Assembly: GCF_001652265.1 (NCBI RefSeq)
Contig: NZ_LWBS01000044.1
Span: 80,710 to 144,709, forward strand
Direction: 5' to 3'
Length of the DNA: 64,000 nt
DNA from: Rhizobium leguminosarum
Lineage (GTDB): Bacteria > Pseudomonadota > Alphaproteobacteria > Rhizobiales > Rhizobiaceae
The notes under the pieces were generated by a model, which worked only from the letters and a program-made list of their open reading frames with translations, did no database searches and was not told where the DNA came from. Each line of letters begins with the position of its first letter. Position 1 is the stretch's first letter. Shown one piece after another: positions 50,057-59,247 of the stretch. The translations under genes were made by a program, and so were the position numbers.

Positions 50057-51082
50057 TTAGAACGCCGCTACGCGCTCCACCAACCAGAAGGCCGCCACCG
50101 CTCCGATCGCGTAGGTCGCCGTCGTGAAGGCATGACGACCAAACCAGGCCGGATATCTCACCAACCTCACAATTGCGATCAGGCCGATCACCGCGGTAAT
50201 GAACATCAACTGGCCGATCTCGACGCCGACATTGAAGAACAGCAGGGCGAGTGGAATGTCTCCGGCAGGAAGTGCCAGCTCCGACAGCGCCCCCGCGAAG
50301 CCCAGCCCATGCAGCAGTCCGAACGTGAAGGCGACCATCCAAGGCCGCTCGGCGGTGATGCTGGACTGACCGTTCTGGATGCGGATGATCTCGCAGGCGA
50401 GCAGCAGAATGCTGAAGGCGATTGCGGCTTCGACGGGCGGTCCGGGCACGTGCACGAACCCGAGGGTCGCCAGGGTGAGCGTGATGGAATGCGCCGCGGT
50501 GAATGCCGTCACCGTTAATAGCAGCGCCCGCCAGCTCCGCGCGATGAACATCAAGGCGAGGACGAACAGCAAATGATCGTAGCCGAACAGGATGTGCTCG
50601 ACGCCGTGAACGACGAACGTCTTTGCCACGTCGATGCGCTCCGGCCGGGTGGCAATCTCGGCCCAGGGCTGGGACGGATGGACCATCATGGTCGTGACCG
50701 AGCCGTCCAGCAGATGAACCCGAACCAGCACGTCGGTGATCGTCGCCTGAAGACCGACGAAGTCGACGCGTTTGCCAGCAAGGCTTCCATCCATCGTTTC
50801 GATGACACGTGTCTCGATCAGCGAATCCGGAAGATCGCGCTCCGCAGGCGTCGTCACATTGCGAACGCTGTCCGGGAACCGCAGGGCGATCGGAAGCCGC
50901 ATGCCTGACAGCATGGGCATCCGCCAAACGACCTTGTAGCGGTTGGCGCCCATCTCGTCGATCTGCAGATAGGCAGGCCGTATTTCGTGGGCGGCAGCGT
51001 CCGAAACGAGCGCCAGCAGAGTAAGGACAGCGACAAGGAAAGAGCGCCAGAGCGACGGGGACATAATCATCCGGGCGCTCAT
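50057..51082 (-). CDS. HupE/UreJ-like membrane protein with N-terminal exported domain
   Basis: A 341-aa protein. A signal peptide (to about residue 31, DAAAH) leads into a roughly 125-residue extracytoplasmic domain (EIRPAYLQIDEMGANRYKVV), followed by six membrane segments. The membrane part has the histidine-rich HupE/UreJ pattern: VVHGVEHILFGYDHLLFVLA, FTAAHSITLTLATLG, FGLLHGLGFAGAL and FFNVGVEIGQL. HupE/UreJ proteins are nickel or cobalt permeases, but this longer subfamily is uncharacterised. The ATG at 51082 overlaps the isomerase stop by 4 bp; the frame is open far upstream within that gene. Confidence 0.8.
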   Translation of the reverse strand: MSARMIMSPSLWRSFLVAVLTLLALVSDAAAHEIRPAYLQIDEMGANRYKVVWRMPMLSGMRLPIALRFPDSVRNVTTPAERDLPDSLIETRVIETMDGSLAGKRVDFVGLQATITDVLVRVHLLDGSVTTMMVHPSQPWAEIATRPERIDVAKTFVVHGVEHILFGYDHLLFVLALMFIARSWRALLLTVTAFTAAHSITLTLATLGFVHVPGPPVEAAIAFSILLLACEIIRIQNGQSSITAERPWMVAFTFGLLHGLGFAGALSELALPAGDIPLALLFFNVGVEIGQLMFITAVIGLIAIVRLVRYPAWFGRHAFTTATYAIGAVAAFWLVERVAAF

Positions 51083-52053
51083 TGTGCGGACAACTCGATC
51101 TGGGCGCTCGCTCCCGCGGGGACCTGCAGGTCCTGTAGGTCGTCCGCGGTAACGGTGGGCAGGTTGACGACATAGCGAGAGCGCATTTCCTTGAGGGCGT
51201 TGCTTTTCACCTCGGCGTAGCGCTCGTCGAGCCATGCGGCTTTGACGGCCGGCGCGACCTCCTCGAAGGCAGGAACGCGTCCTGGCTCGATCGAATCGAC
51301 CCATATCAGATGCCAGCCGTAGCCGGACTGCACGGGCCCTTGCCACGATCGCGGCTTCAGGTGGAAGAGCGCCTTGGCAAAGTCCGGTCCGAACTCCTTC
51401 GCCATTTGCTCGGGCGTCACGTCGCCATAGTAGTTCCGGAACATGAACGGGTCGGCGACCGACGCGACCGCCGGCGAATCCTTGGGCTTTCCCGAGACGA
51501 GAGCGATCGCGGCGGCCGCAGTCTCGCGGGTGGCCTGGCCGTGCTTGTCGAACGAGAAATAGAGGTGCCGAAAGCTTAGGTGCGGCGAAAGTGCGAAGCG
51601 GTCCGAGCGTTTCGAATACCATTCCTTCAGTTGGGCATTGTTCGGCTCGTCGAGGGTCGCAAGATCCGCAGCTAGAAAGTCCATCTTCTGGGCAAGCCTT
51701 CGCTTGATGATCTCGTCGTCGCGATCGAGACCGAGGGAGATGGCCTCGCGAAACAGGATCTCCTCCGTGACCTTCTGATCCATGAGACTGCGCATCTCGT
51801 CCGGCGTCGGTGGCGGGCGGCCTTGTGCCAGCCATGTCACCGCAAGCTGGCGGACGTCGTCCTTGGTCAGATCGATCTTCTGCTGGTCGACGTGTTCTTC
51901 CGGCGCGGGGGTGAGAAGGCGGTAGGCACCGAACAGAACGGCGCCGACCACGACGAAGTGCAAGAGCGGCTCTCCCAGGAGCCGCTGCCATTTCATTTTC
52001 GGGTCATGATCCGTGGCTGTGGAAGCTTTCGGCGCTATCGGCAGCAATTTCAT
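51079..52053 (-). CDS. Membrane-anchored parvulin-type peptidyl-prolyl isomerase
   Basis: Predicted periplasmic folding factor, 324 aa. One N-terminal membrane anchor (LLHFVVVGAVLFGAYRLL, about residues 29-46) precedes a helical SurA/PpiD-like region and a parvulin (PpiC) domain (LSFRHLYFSFDKHGQATRET, WQGPVQSGYGWHLIWVDSIE). The start at 52053 gives the natural anchor; upstream codons of the same frame overlap the previous gene. Such isomerases often accompany HupE-like proteins and DUF3604 genes, probably helping fold the module's exported products. Confidence 0.82.
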   Translation of the reverse strand: MKLLPIAPKASTATDHDPKMKWQRLLGEPLLHFVVVGAVLFGAYRLLTPAPEEHVDQQKIDLTKDDVRQLAVTWLAQGRPPPTPDEMRSLMDQKVTEEILFREAISLGLDRDDEIIKRRLAQKMDFLAADLATLDEPNNAQLKEWYSKRSDRFALSPHLSFRHLYFSFDKHGQATRETAAAAIALVSGKPKDSPAVASVADPFMFRNYYGDVTPEQMAKEFGPDFAKALFHLKPRSWQGPVQSGYGWHLIWVDSIEPGRVPAFEEVAPAVKAAWLDERYAEVKSNALKEMRSRYVVNLPTVTADDLQDLQVPAGASAQIELSAQ

Positions 52054-52061
52054 GGACACAC

Positions 52062-53258
52062 CTATTCCCGTTGATCGGTCGAGGGCAGTGACGCCGTCTG
52101 GGCCGTGGTAAGCGGGCTGAGCTTGAGATAGCTGAGGATTGCAAACAGCTCGGCGGGATCCCTGACGCTTTTCGACCGGATGATGGCGACATAATCCGCG
52201 GTCGCGTCCCAGGCTTCCCAATCGGCCAGCTCCGTGGCGACGAATCCGGCCATCGGCTGGCGAGCCTTGATGAAGTAGAGGTAGGCATCGACCACCCGTC
52301 GGCGCGGCACCGTGCCTTCCGCGCCTCCGTGAACGCTCAGGGCGAGCAAGGCGGCCTGGATTTCGGGCAGCGTGCGCTGGCGATCGGCGAAGTACGTTTG
52401 TTCAATCCAGTCGACCCGCGCAGGACCGCGCAGTTCCAGATCGGCCGCGAGCATTGCCGAAAGGTTGGTCGCGTCCCGCGTCCTCATGGCGGCATCGATC
52501 TGCCGTTCCAGTGCGACAGTGGTATCGGGACCGCCCGCGATGCCCAGAAGAAGAGTGTAGGCCGCCCGCCGTAAAGCAAGTTTCGGATCGTTGATCCAGG
52601 TCGCGATCCGGCCGGCGTCAAGGCTTGGCTTGAGTAGCCGGGTGATGGCGTACGGCGCCCGAGACAGCTCGCCATATGCGATTGCGGCGACCAGCGGTTC
52701 GGGGCTTTCAAACTGGGGGGCGACGACAGCAATGCGCACGCGCCATTCGGCGTCGGACAGATACGACGAAGTCAGCGTCAGTTGCGGCCAGATCCTCTTC
52801 GGACGCTCCCCGCTGAGCTTTGTCTCGGCGAGCTGTCGCAACCATCCCGCATATTCGGCGGGCATCGCCCCGAGGCTCGTCCACGTCTCGGAAACCTTGT
52901 CGCGAAGGAGCAGGAGAGGCTTCTCTTCGAGTTTCGACGGCTCCCTGTCGCCTTCTGTCAGGCCGTCGACGGACATCACCGCGTCTGCGATCGGGATCGC
53001 CAGTCCGGGCTGGACGATGATGTTTCCGACCGCCCCGGCGCCCTTGACGATTTCGATGACGCGGAAGTGCCCCTGGCTGCCGAAAGGAGCGGCCAGTATC
53101 GCCTCGTCCGCGGCGTCGAGTTTCTGTCCCGGAGTGACTGCCAACCCCGAGAAGCAGATAGCACATGCTCGGGCATCGCTGGCGAAGGCAAGAAGCATCA
53201 AGCCGAGTCCAAGGAGCATCCGGACCGATCTGTGTATGGACACCAATGTCGTTACCAT
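52062..53258 (-). CDS. Exported protein of unknown function with CAICFSG motif
   Basis: A 398-aa exported protein. After a signal peptide (LLGLGLMLLAFASDARA, cleavage near residue 31) the mature protein starts CAICFSGLAVTPGQKLDAAD; the CxxC close to the mature N-terminus suggests a disulfide, metal or redox site. The rest contains helical repeats (LRRAAYTLLLGIAGGPDTTV, DLELRGPARVDWIEQTYFAD) resembling HEAT-like solenoids. No family recognised. GGAGATC precedes the ATG at 53258. It lies between the DUF3604 protein and the isomerase and probably belongs to the same exported complex or pathway. Confidence 0.65.
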   Translation of the reverse strand: MVTTLVSIHRSVRMLLGLGLMLLAFASDARACAICFSGLAVTPGQKLDAADEAILAAPFGSQGHFRVIEIVKGAGAVGNIIVQPGLAIPIADAVMSVDGLTEGDREPSKLEEKPLLLLRDKVSETWTSLGAMPAEYAGWLRQLAETKLSGERPKRIWPQLTLTSSYLSDAEWRVRIAVVAPQFESPEPLVAAIAYGELSRAPYAITRLLKPSLDAGRIATWINDPKLALRRAAYTLLLGIAGGPDTTVALERQIDAAMRTRDATNLSAMLAADLELRGPARVDWIEQTYFADRQRTLPEIQAALLALSVHGGAEGTVPRRRVVDAYLYFIKARQPMAGFVATELADWEAWDATADYVAIIRSKSVRDPAELFAILSYLKLSPLTTAQTASLPSTDQRE

Positions 53259-53334
53259 CAGGCGATCTCCATTATTCGCGTCCGGCAGTAAACCGCGGCC
53301 GTCTTCCGGCGACGCGGTTGCCGCATCCTTCGAC

Positions 53335-55578
53335 CTAGAACGGCGCCTTTTGTTGTGCCAAGGGATCGAGAGCCTGTGGCGTCGGAACGACCTCGTAGTT
53401 CGCGTAGCCGAACTCGTTGCTCCTGGCGGCGTAGTATTTGTCGCCGAGCTTGTAGACAGTCGCTTCGTATGGCGCGTCGTTGAGAGTGGTGACGATGGCT
53501 CCATCCTTGATGGCGTAGGCGGTGCCCTGCCCCGTCAGACCGCCGTGAAACACGTCGCCGACCTCGCTCGGCTTGGGGACCGAGCCGTTGACGTTGCTGA
53601 CGAGACGCTGGCCGGACGCCGTCCAGACTATGCTGAAGACTTCGCCGGTTACGTTGTTGCGAACCCAACTCGACTTGCCGACGACGAGGTCGGTGAGCGC
53701 TGAATTGTCCAGCGCAGTCGCACCCTGTTGCTTAAGGTCGGCTACCGTCATGCCTTTGTCGGCGGCGGCCCTCAGCTCCTGGGTCGGCGTGTACCAGATC
53801 GGCGAACTCCATGCCCGCTCCTGGACCGTCGCAGCTACATTGTCGGGAGGCGCGATGCCGAGCTCCTTGGCCTGGATCGTCGTCCAGCGCGGCGTGGGAA
53901 TTTCCAACGTGCGTAGATAATAGAAGGCATCGAGGCTGGGATCGAACTCGGGATCCGTCCAGGAACCCTTTAGTTCGACGGAGCCGATGGTATTGGTGTA
54001 GCTGGCCTCGGATATGTTCACGGTGCTGGCGATCGGTGGGACGATGCCGGTAATGGCGTCGGGCGTACGGTTTCCAGCCCATGCGACGTCATATACCTTC
54101 TCGAAGCTCTGGCCATGCTTCGACCATCCCTTGACGATCTGAATGCGGTCGAGATTGCCTGATGTCGGGTCCTTCACCGCCCAGACGGCAAAGGACGGCG
54201 CTCTGGCTTCACCAAGCGGCGGCAGGTCGCCGCCCATCGGCACCCCGCCAGCATATGCGGTCTTCACCCAGTCTGACGTCGCAACATCGGTTGCATTAGC
54301 TCCCCCGAAGAACCGCACCTTGATGTGGGGTCCACTGGTGGCAAAGGTCTCCTTACGCTGCATCGCATCGAACAGAGATGCTCGCGTGTTCTCTTCGGCC
54401 CAGATGCCGGTGAGGCCGGCGGGGTTCTCGAGGCGGACGTCGAGACCGGCAAAGACGTGGCCCGACATGCGCTCCTTGATGTCGCCGTCATTAAGGCCAT
54501 GGCCGCCGTAGAAATTGTCCTGGCGGTAAGGAACACCGGTGTTGTGGGAGTCCGACCCGCCGACGAAACCGGTCTTGTAGGGATTGTAGCCGCGCGCTTC
54601 CATGATTGAGAGGCCATCCTTGAGGGCCTGGCGGACGTAGCTGCCCGACACCTGGGGGATGCGGCCGGCCGGGTCGCCGAGCAGGTAGGTCAGGATTTCG
54701 AAACTGGCGAATTCGTCGTTTGGCGAAAGCGTCGGGTGGGTTTCCGACGCGCCTTTGATCTGCTTGATCTCCGTCAGTCTTTCATTGCGGTCGCGCGACG
54801 CCGCCCAGGCGGCGTCGATCGGTCGGCCCTTCTCATCGACATCCGTCGGGAACATGTGGCCGTCGGAGAGATTGGCGTTATGCGAGATGGCGAGAAGCTC
54901 GTTGCCGGCTTTGCGCTGACCGTCCATCCAGTCCCAGAGATCTTCGGGCTTCGTCGTGTCGATCGAACTTAAGGGCAGCTCCGGGACTTTGGCGCAATCC
55001 TTGAAGAAGACATTCCGGTGCATGTTGCGGTTGTTTGGCGTCGACGTCCATTCATACGAGCAAAACGCCGTGAACTTCCCTGGCTCATTGGCTGCGTCAG
55101 CCATGTCATTGTTCTGCTTCCAGACCGAGCCCGCCACCTCTGGTGAGAGCAGCTCCTTCACCGGCTTGCCGTCGATCATTGACGTGCCGAGCCAAAGGTA
55201 GACTCTCTGAATGTCCGCGGGCTCCTTGACAATCAGCTTTTGCGCGATCGGCAGCTTGCTAATCGCCGAACCAGGCGTGTTGGCAAGCGCGACAGTCCCG
55301 ACATATTCGGAATGGTCTGTGACCCCCATCCAGTCGAGCGGCGTGTCGATCTTGATGTCGTAGCCGGCCGGGTGCTTGATGGTTTCGCCCTTCGCATATC
55401 TGTAGGCGTCTGCAGGCGTGGTCTTGTGGTTGCCGAAGATGTAGGCGTCGAACGACCAGCCGGTGTGGACGTGCGTTTCGCCGAAGTATGCCTGCCGCTC
55501 TTGAGAATGTGCCGGCGCTTGCATCAGCAAGAAGGCCGTCGAGGCCAGCAATCCCGTACGTCCAGTCCAACTGCGCAT
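53335..55578 (-). CDS. DUF3604 protein, PHP-like metal-dependent hydrolase fold
   Basis: A 747-aa exported protein: signal peptide to about residue 25 (LMQAPAHS), then a DUF3604 domain throughout. Metal-ligand motifs of a PHP-type barrel are visible: GETHVHTGWSFDAY (H36, H38), LDWMGVTDHSEYVG (D88, H89), ISHNANLSDGHMFP and GFVGGSDSHNTG. These suggest a phosphoesterase-like or hydrolytic active site, but no substrate is known for the family. GAGGGGG precedes the ATG at 55578. It follows two DUF1254 genes and precedes exported and membrane proteins, forming the core of the uncharacterised module. Confidence 0.85.
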   Translation of the reverse strand: MRSWTGRTGLLASTAFLLMQAPAHSQERQAYFGETHVHTGWSFDAYIFGNHKTTPADAYRYAKGETIKHPAGYDIKIDTPLDWMGVTDHSEYVGTVALANTPGSAISKLPIAQKLIVKEPADIQRVYLWLGTSMIDGKPVKELLSPEVAGSVWKQNNDMADAANEPGKFTAFCSYEWTSTPNNRNMHRNVFFKDCAKVPELPLSSIDTTKPEDLWDWMDGQRKAGNELLAISHNANLSDGHMFPTDVDEKGRPIDAAWAASRDRNERLTEIKQIKGASETHPTLSPNDEFASFEILTYLLGDPAGRIPQVSGSYVRQALKDGLSIMEARGYNPYKTGFVGGSDSHNTGVPYRQDNFYGGHGLNDGDIKERMSGHVFAGLDVRLENPAGLTGIWAEENTRASLFDAMQRKETFATSGPHIKVRFFGGANATDVATSDWVKTAYAGGVPMGGDLPPLGEARAPSFAVWAVKDPTSGNLDRIQIVKGWSKHGQSFEKVYDVAWAGNRTPDAITGIVPPIASTVNISEASYTNTIGSVELKGSWTDPEFDPSLDAFYYLRTLEIPTPRWTTIQAKELGIAPPDNVAATVQERAWSSPIWYTPTQELRAAADKGMTVADLKQQGATALDNSALTDLVVGKSSWVRNNVTGEVFSIVWTASGQRLVSNVNGSVPKPSEVGDVFHGGLTGQGTAYAIKDGAIVTTLNDAPYEATVYKLGDKYYAARSNEFGYANYEVVPTPQALDPLAQQKAPF

Positions 55579-55696
55579 TGAAACCCCCTCATCTGAATTG
55601 TGCCGATTTGAGCGGTAATCGCTTACCGCAGTCACTGAGCCTTTGCCTGAAGATCGAATCGAGCGGATGGAGATTCACTCGATTCGACTTTTTGCT

Positions 55697-57322
55697 CTAT
55701 TGCACCAGTTCGACCTCGCTTGGCCTCCACGCCTTCGTGAAAAATGATTCGAGCGGGCCGTAAAGACGCATGCACGGGATAAAACCTTTGCCAGGCATGG
55801 TCTGGATCCAATTGCCCCGAGCGACGCCTTCAGGTTGTTCCGGCGAGAACCAGACTGTCGTCGTGCCATCGGCGGCCGCTTCCGCGGCCGGCGACGGATA
55901 GCTCTGACTGCCCGCGCGCGGATAGCGCTGCGGCGTGTCGAGCATCGAGCGCGTCTGGGTGTCGTAGGCAATGAACGACCAGAAGTTCGCGTAGGGAATG
56001 TCCTTCGGCAGCGTCACCTTGTAGGTCTTGGCGCCGTCAAAGGGTTGCTTGTCCGCATCGACTATCGTCCACAGGTACTGCGAGCCAATGCCGGGCACAC
56101 GCATGGCCATGCCGGGCGTGATGCCGGTGACGCCGTAGAAGAAGGATGTTCGCGAGTCCAGCAAGCGGTAGCCGGTGGACGGGAATGGCTTGACGCCTTC
56201 GGGCGTAATTTCCGGGATCGGCGTCTCGAACTCGTAGCCGCTGACAAACAGCTGGTTCACCCACCCCGAACCGGGGTAGTAGTACCAGTCCGCCGCGCGA
56301 GGAGCCATAAACAGGGTGCGCGAGGTAGCGTTGGCCAAGGCGACAGCCTCGGTGAGAATTTTCTTCATCCGCGCATCGGGTGCAAATGGCTTGCCTTTGA
56401 CGATGCCGACGGCGGCGATCGGGGCCATCAACTCGGCGTCGAGCGCCGTTGCAGGCTCCTGCTGCACGACTTCGTTGAGCCACTCGTAATAGGAGTAGTC
56501 GTTGGGCGCGATGGTGTTCATCACCTTACCGGAGCCTTCGTGGAACACAGTCGGCGGCGGCGGGGTGATCGGCCCGAGTTTGGTTTTGCCGGCAAGGAAT
56601 TCGGCGACGGGCGTGCCGTAGCCGCCGGCTTGGTACGGATAGACCTTCAGTGTTTTCTTGATCTGTTCGACGACCGGCTTGGGGTCGTTGTTCTCCATGA
56701 ACGCGCGAGCGAACCAGATAACGAAGTTGGTGCGCGCGCGGGCCACAAAATACCCGCCCTCGGGAACGTTACCCTCGTAGCCGGGTGGCAGGATGAGATA
56801 CTTACCTCCTTCACCGCGATCAGCCCCGGGCGCGCCCAGATCAATAACCCAGCGGAACCACTGGTCGTCGATGGCGCCCAACATCTTCGGGCCTATCTCC
56901 AGCACCATCGGCCCCTTGGAGAGGTCGAGCATTCCCAAAGTGTAGATCGTGTCCGCGTTGGCGGTCAGGAACAAGGAACTGGCGTCCATCAGATCGGAAA
57001 AAATGAGGACCTCGTTGTCCTTCACCCCGGCGTCCTGAAATCCTTTGTGAAGGGCCGCTATGCTGACACCCTGGTAAGTGTTCACGAACGCCTCGAAGGC
57101 GTGCGTGAAGTCCAGATTGTCATAGACCTTTTCGATGGTTTCCTTGCTCGGCATGCCGTCCTTGAAGTCGAGTGTGCCGATGCGCGTCTCGACTTTGTCC
57201 GGCGTCAGGATCGATGCAGGTGGGGCCGCCGTTTGGGCGCCTGCTGCAATCGTGCCGGCGAGGAAGATCGATGCCGCGAGGGCGATCTTCAGTCCGCGGA
57301 GCCTGCTATGGATCGGTTTCAT
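55697..57322 (-). CDS. DUF1254/DUF1214 exported protein A
   Basis: A 541-aa exported protein. A signal peptide (ALAASIFLAGTIAAGAQ) is followed by a DUF1254 domain (YQGVSIAALHKGFQDAGVKD, FLTANADTIYTLGMLDLSKG, DQWFRWVIDLGAPGADRGEG) and a C-terminal DUF1214 beta domain (YKVTLPKDIPYANFWSFIAY, TTVWFSPEQPEGVARGNWIQ). The first codon used is the ATG at 57322, where the signal peptide begins and AGGACG lies upstream. The function of the family is unknown. It is a distant paralogue of the next protein upstream. Confidence 0.85.
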   Translation of the reverse strand: MKPIHSRLRGLKIALAASIFLAGTIAAGAQTAAPPASILTPDKVETRIGTLDFKDGMPSKETIEKVYDNLDFTHAFEAFVNTYQGVSIAALHKGFQDAGVKDNEVLIFSDLMDASSLFLTANADTIYTLGMLDLSKGPMVLEIGPKMLGAIDDQWFRWVIDLGAPGADRGEGGKYLILPPGYEGNVPEGGYFVARARTNFVIWFARAFMENNDPKPVVEQIKKTLKVYPYQAGGYGTPVAEFLAGKTKLGPITPPPPTVFHEGSGKVMNTIAPNDYSYYEWLNEVVQQEPATALDAELMAPIAAVGIVKGKPFAPDARMKKILTEAVALANATSRTLFMAPRAADWYYYPGSGWVNQLFVSGYEFETPIPEITPEGVKPFPSTGYRLLDSRTSFFYGVTGITPGMAMRVPGIGSQYLWTIVDADKQPFDGAKTYKVTLPKDIPYANFWSFIAYDTQTRSMLDTPQRYPRAGSQSYPSPAAEAAADGTTTVWFSPEQPEGVARGNWIQTMPGKGFIPCMRLYGPLESFFTKAWRPSEVELVQ

Positions 57323-57446
57323 AGGTCGTCCTTTGTTTGGTTTCTCAGGCGTGGTGGTCGCAGCTCGACGGTTTGGTAGAAGACCGTCGCCTAGATGAGG
57401 GGCTCGCCAATCGCGGCGAGCCACCTCAGGCGGTCGGGGCAAAACG

Positions 57447-58883
57447 CTAAGTCGCGGCCACAACGATACCGGGCGGCTGCCACGTCCCTGCGCCGGCCGG
57501 CAGGATCGACGGCGCTTCGGTCTTCGGCCAGTACAGGCGCAACACGAGATAGATTTTGTCATCGGGCGCCGGAAGCCAGTTTGCTTCCTTGTCCGCGCCG
57601 GGGCTGTCTTTCTGGAGATAAAGGGTGAGCGAACCATCCTCGTTCTTTTTCATCCCCAGCAACATCGGCGAGTTGATGAGGTAGCGGTTGATCGGGTTCT
57701 TGATCAGGAGCTGGCTCTTGCCGTCGTACATCGTAACCGACCAGAACGCATTTACCGGCGGCAACTGGTCGGGTGCGAAGGTGATAGTGTAATTGTGCTT
57801 GCTGCCGTCGAGCGTCGCACCGGTCGCGTCCGTTCTTGTATAGGGGTACATCGCTTCTACGGCATCGTTGCCATAGATACCGCCCTTGGCAGCCCCGGCC
57901 CGCATCGCCCAATCGCCGTTATAGAAGGCCTCGTCGCCAAAGAACGAGCCGACGTTCCAGCCGTTGATGACCTTGTTTCCGGTGGCCAGCCACTTGTCGA
58001 CCTTGTCGTCACCCTGCTTCATGCCCACCAGGATTTCGGCTTTGTGTTCGAGCGATAGTTCCTTGAAATCGAAGGTCTTGCCGGGACCGATGCCAATCCT
58101 TGCGAGTTTCGCACGGATCGCCATGTCCTTTGGCGTCTCGGGGACGAATTGCAGGGCTGCGTCGAGATATTGGAAGAAGTTCTCCTTGATCCCGGCGGTG
58201 GTGGCAGGAAGGAAATCGATCTTCGGCGCGGTAGGCGGAGCGGGCTGGTTGAGGAAAGCGGACAGCGGACGCAGCTTGTAGCCGGCCTGAATCTTCTCGA
58301 CGTTCGGCATGTCGCCGGGATCGAAGAGTTGAGTGCGGATCAGCGCGAACGTGAACGGCGTCGTCGATTGGAAGACCTTCTTGATCCCGGCGGGCGTTTC
58401 ACCTTTCCAATCGGGGCCGACCACCAGATAGTCGCCCGGCTCGGTCCCGGTGGCGCGCGTGCCGATATAGCCGAAGTTGTAGGTGTTGCCGTCGATGAGC
58501 TGGACCGAGTAGTAGCGGTCCTTGTCGATCGCCGGCACCGAAATCACCATCGGTTCGGCGCGCAAATCCAGCCACATGATCGAGTAAGGGGTGTCGCTGT
58601 TCGGCGTGATGACCGCCGTATCCGCCGGGGTGGAGACGTGGTGCATGTTGTTGATTTCGTTGAACGGCGCCTTGAACTGCCCCGAGTTCCTGTCGACGGC
58701 GAACTCTTGCATGACCGCATAGTTCATCACGAGCGGCAGGCCGTAGATGAAGCCTTCCTCGGCGATGTCCTTGGCCTCGATGATGCCGGGGTAGCTTTGC
58801 GCCATCAGCAGGCTTGGCCTTGCAATCGCCGCGCCGGCGGCGATCGCCGCGGCGGAGCGAAGTAGATCTCGCTTCGTCAACAT
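57447..58883 (-). CDS. DUF1254/DUF1214 exported protein B
   Basis: A 478-aa exported protein starting MLTKRDLLRSAAAIAAGAAI; the KR pair followed by DLL could allow Tat export. The DUF1254 part (FIYGLPLVMNYAVMQEFAVD, TPNSDTPYSIMWLDLRAEPM, YYSVQLIDGNTYNFGYIGTR) and DUF1214 part (APDQLPPVNAFWSVTMYDGK, LYLQKDSPGADKEANWLPAP) are complete. It is the first gene of the minus-strand operon, 124 bp from box 2 at 59007-59025. Tandem DUF1254 genes with DUF3604 suggest related functions on a shared substrate. Confidence 0.85.
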   Translation of the reverse strand: MLTKRDLLRSAAAIAAGAAIARPSLLMAQSYPGIIEAKDIAEEGFIYGLPLVMNYAVMQEFAVDRNSGQFKAPFNEINNMHHVSTPADTAVITPNSDTPYSIMWLDLRAEPMVISVPAIDKDRYYSVQLIDGNTYNFGYIGTRATGTEPGDYLVVGPDWKGETPAGIKKVFQSTTPFTFALIRTQLFDPGDMPNVEKIQAGYKLRPLSAFLNQPAPPTAPKIDFLPATTAGIKENFFQYLDAALQFVPETPKDMAIRAKLARIGIGPGKTFDFKELSLEHKAEILVGMKQGDDKVDKWLATGNKVINGWNVGSFFGDEAFYNGDWAMRAGAAKGGIYGNDAVEAMYPYTRTDATGATLDGSKHNYTITFAPDQLPPVNAFWSVTMYDGKSQLLIKNPINRYLINSPMLLGMKKNEDGSLTLYLQKDSPGADKEANWLPAPDDKIYLVLRLYWPKTEAPSILPAGAGTWQPPGIVVAAT

Positions 58884-59006
58884 TTGCCGTACTCCTATTG
58901 TTCGATGAGTTGTCGAATCTCCTTCGGCAGCACTTCCGCCCCATCCAACCAGGAGACACGGGGTTGCCTGCGACCGCGATGGTGGCCAGGGCTTGTAAAA
59001 GCGCAA

Positions 59007-59025
59007 GTATGTAACTGTAACATAC
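59007..59025. promoter_or_regulatory. GTTAC-N-GTAAC box 2
   Basis: GTATGTAACTGTAACATAC is a 19-bp near-palindrome with perfect GTATGT/ACATAC outer arms, 124 bp upstream of the first DUF1254 gene. Confidence 0.6.
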
Positions 59026-59173
59026 CAGTATGGCGCCGGGCGGCGCGGACACATGGTGCGGTGATCGGGGCAGTACTACACAATATCTACCTGGATAGAG
59101 CACCGATGCAGGTTCGACGTGCGGCGACTACACCCGACGATCTTACTTCTATGGACGACATTCAATTTCTAGT

Positions 59174-59192
59174 GTAGGTTACAGTCCGTTGG
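59174..59192. promoter_or_regulatory. GTTAC-N-GTAAC box 3
   Basis: GTAGGTTACAGTCCGTTGG keeps the left half of boxes 1 and 2 (GTA-N-GTTAC-N-GT) and lies 56 bp before the TPR regulator gene. The right half is degenerate. Confidence 0.5.
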
Positions 59193-59247
59193 GGAAATAA
59201 AGCCACTTCGTGCATACGCGGCCTCAAGAGCGGGTGAGGAGAAGGCC

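Larger units (their letters stand above)
58884..59247. promoter_or_regulatory. Divergent promoter region of the envelope module
   Basis: This 364-bp gap separates the DUF1254 operon (minus) from the TPR regulator (plus). It holds boxes at 59007-59025 and 59174-59192 and a GAGGAGAAGG ribosome-binding site for the regulator. An open frame crossing it has no ribosome-binding site and no protein-like composition. Confidence 0.55.

Noticed and set aside
50057..51991. 644-codon frame including the HupE-like gene
   Set aside because: The upstream part is the shadow of the isomerase gene; the ATG at 51082 coupled to that gene's stop gives a proper signal peptide.
58884..59177. Plus-strand open frame of 97 codons in the divergent promoter
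   Set aside because: No ribosome-binding site, composition unlike a protein, and it overlaps regulatory boxes.
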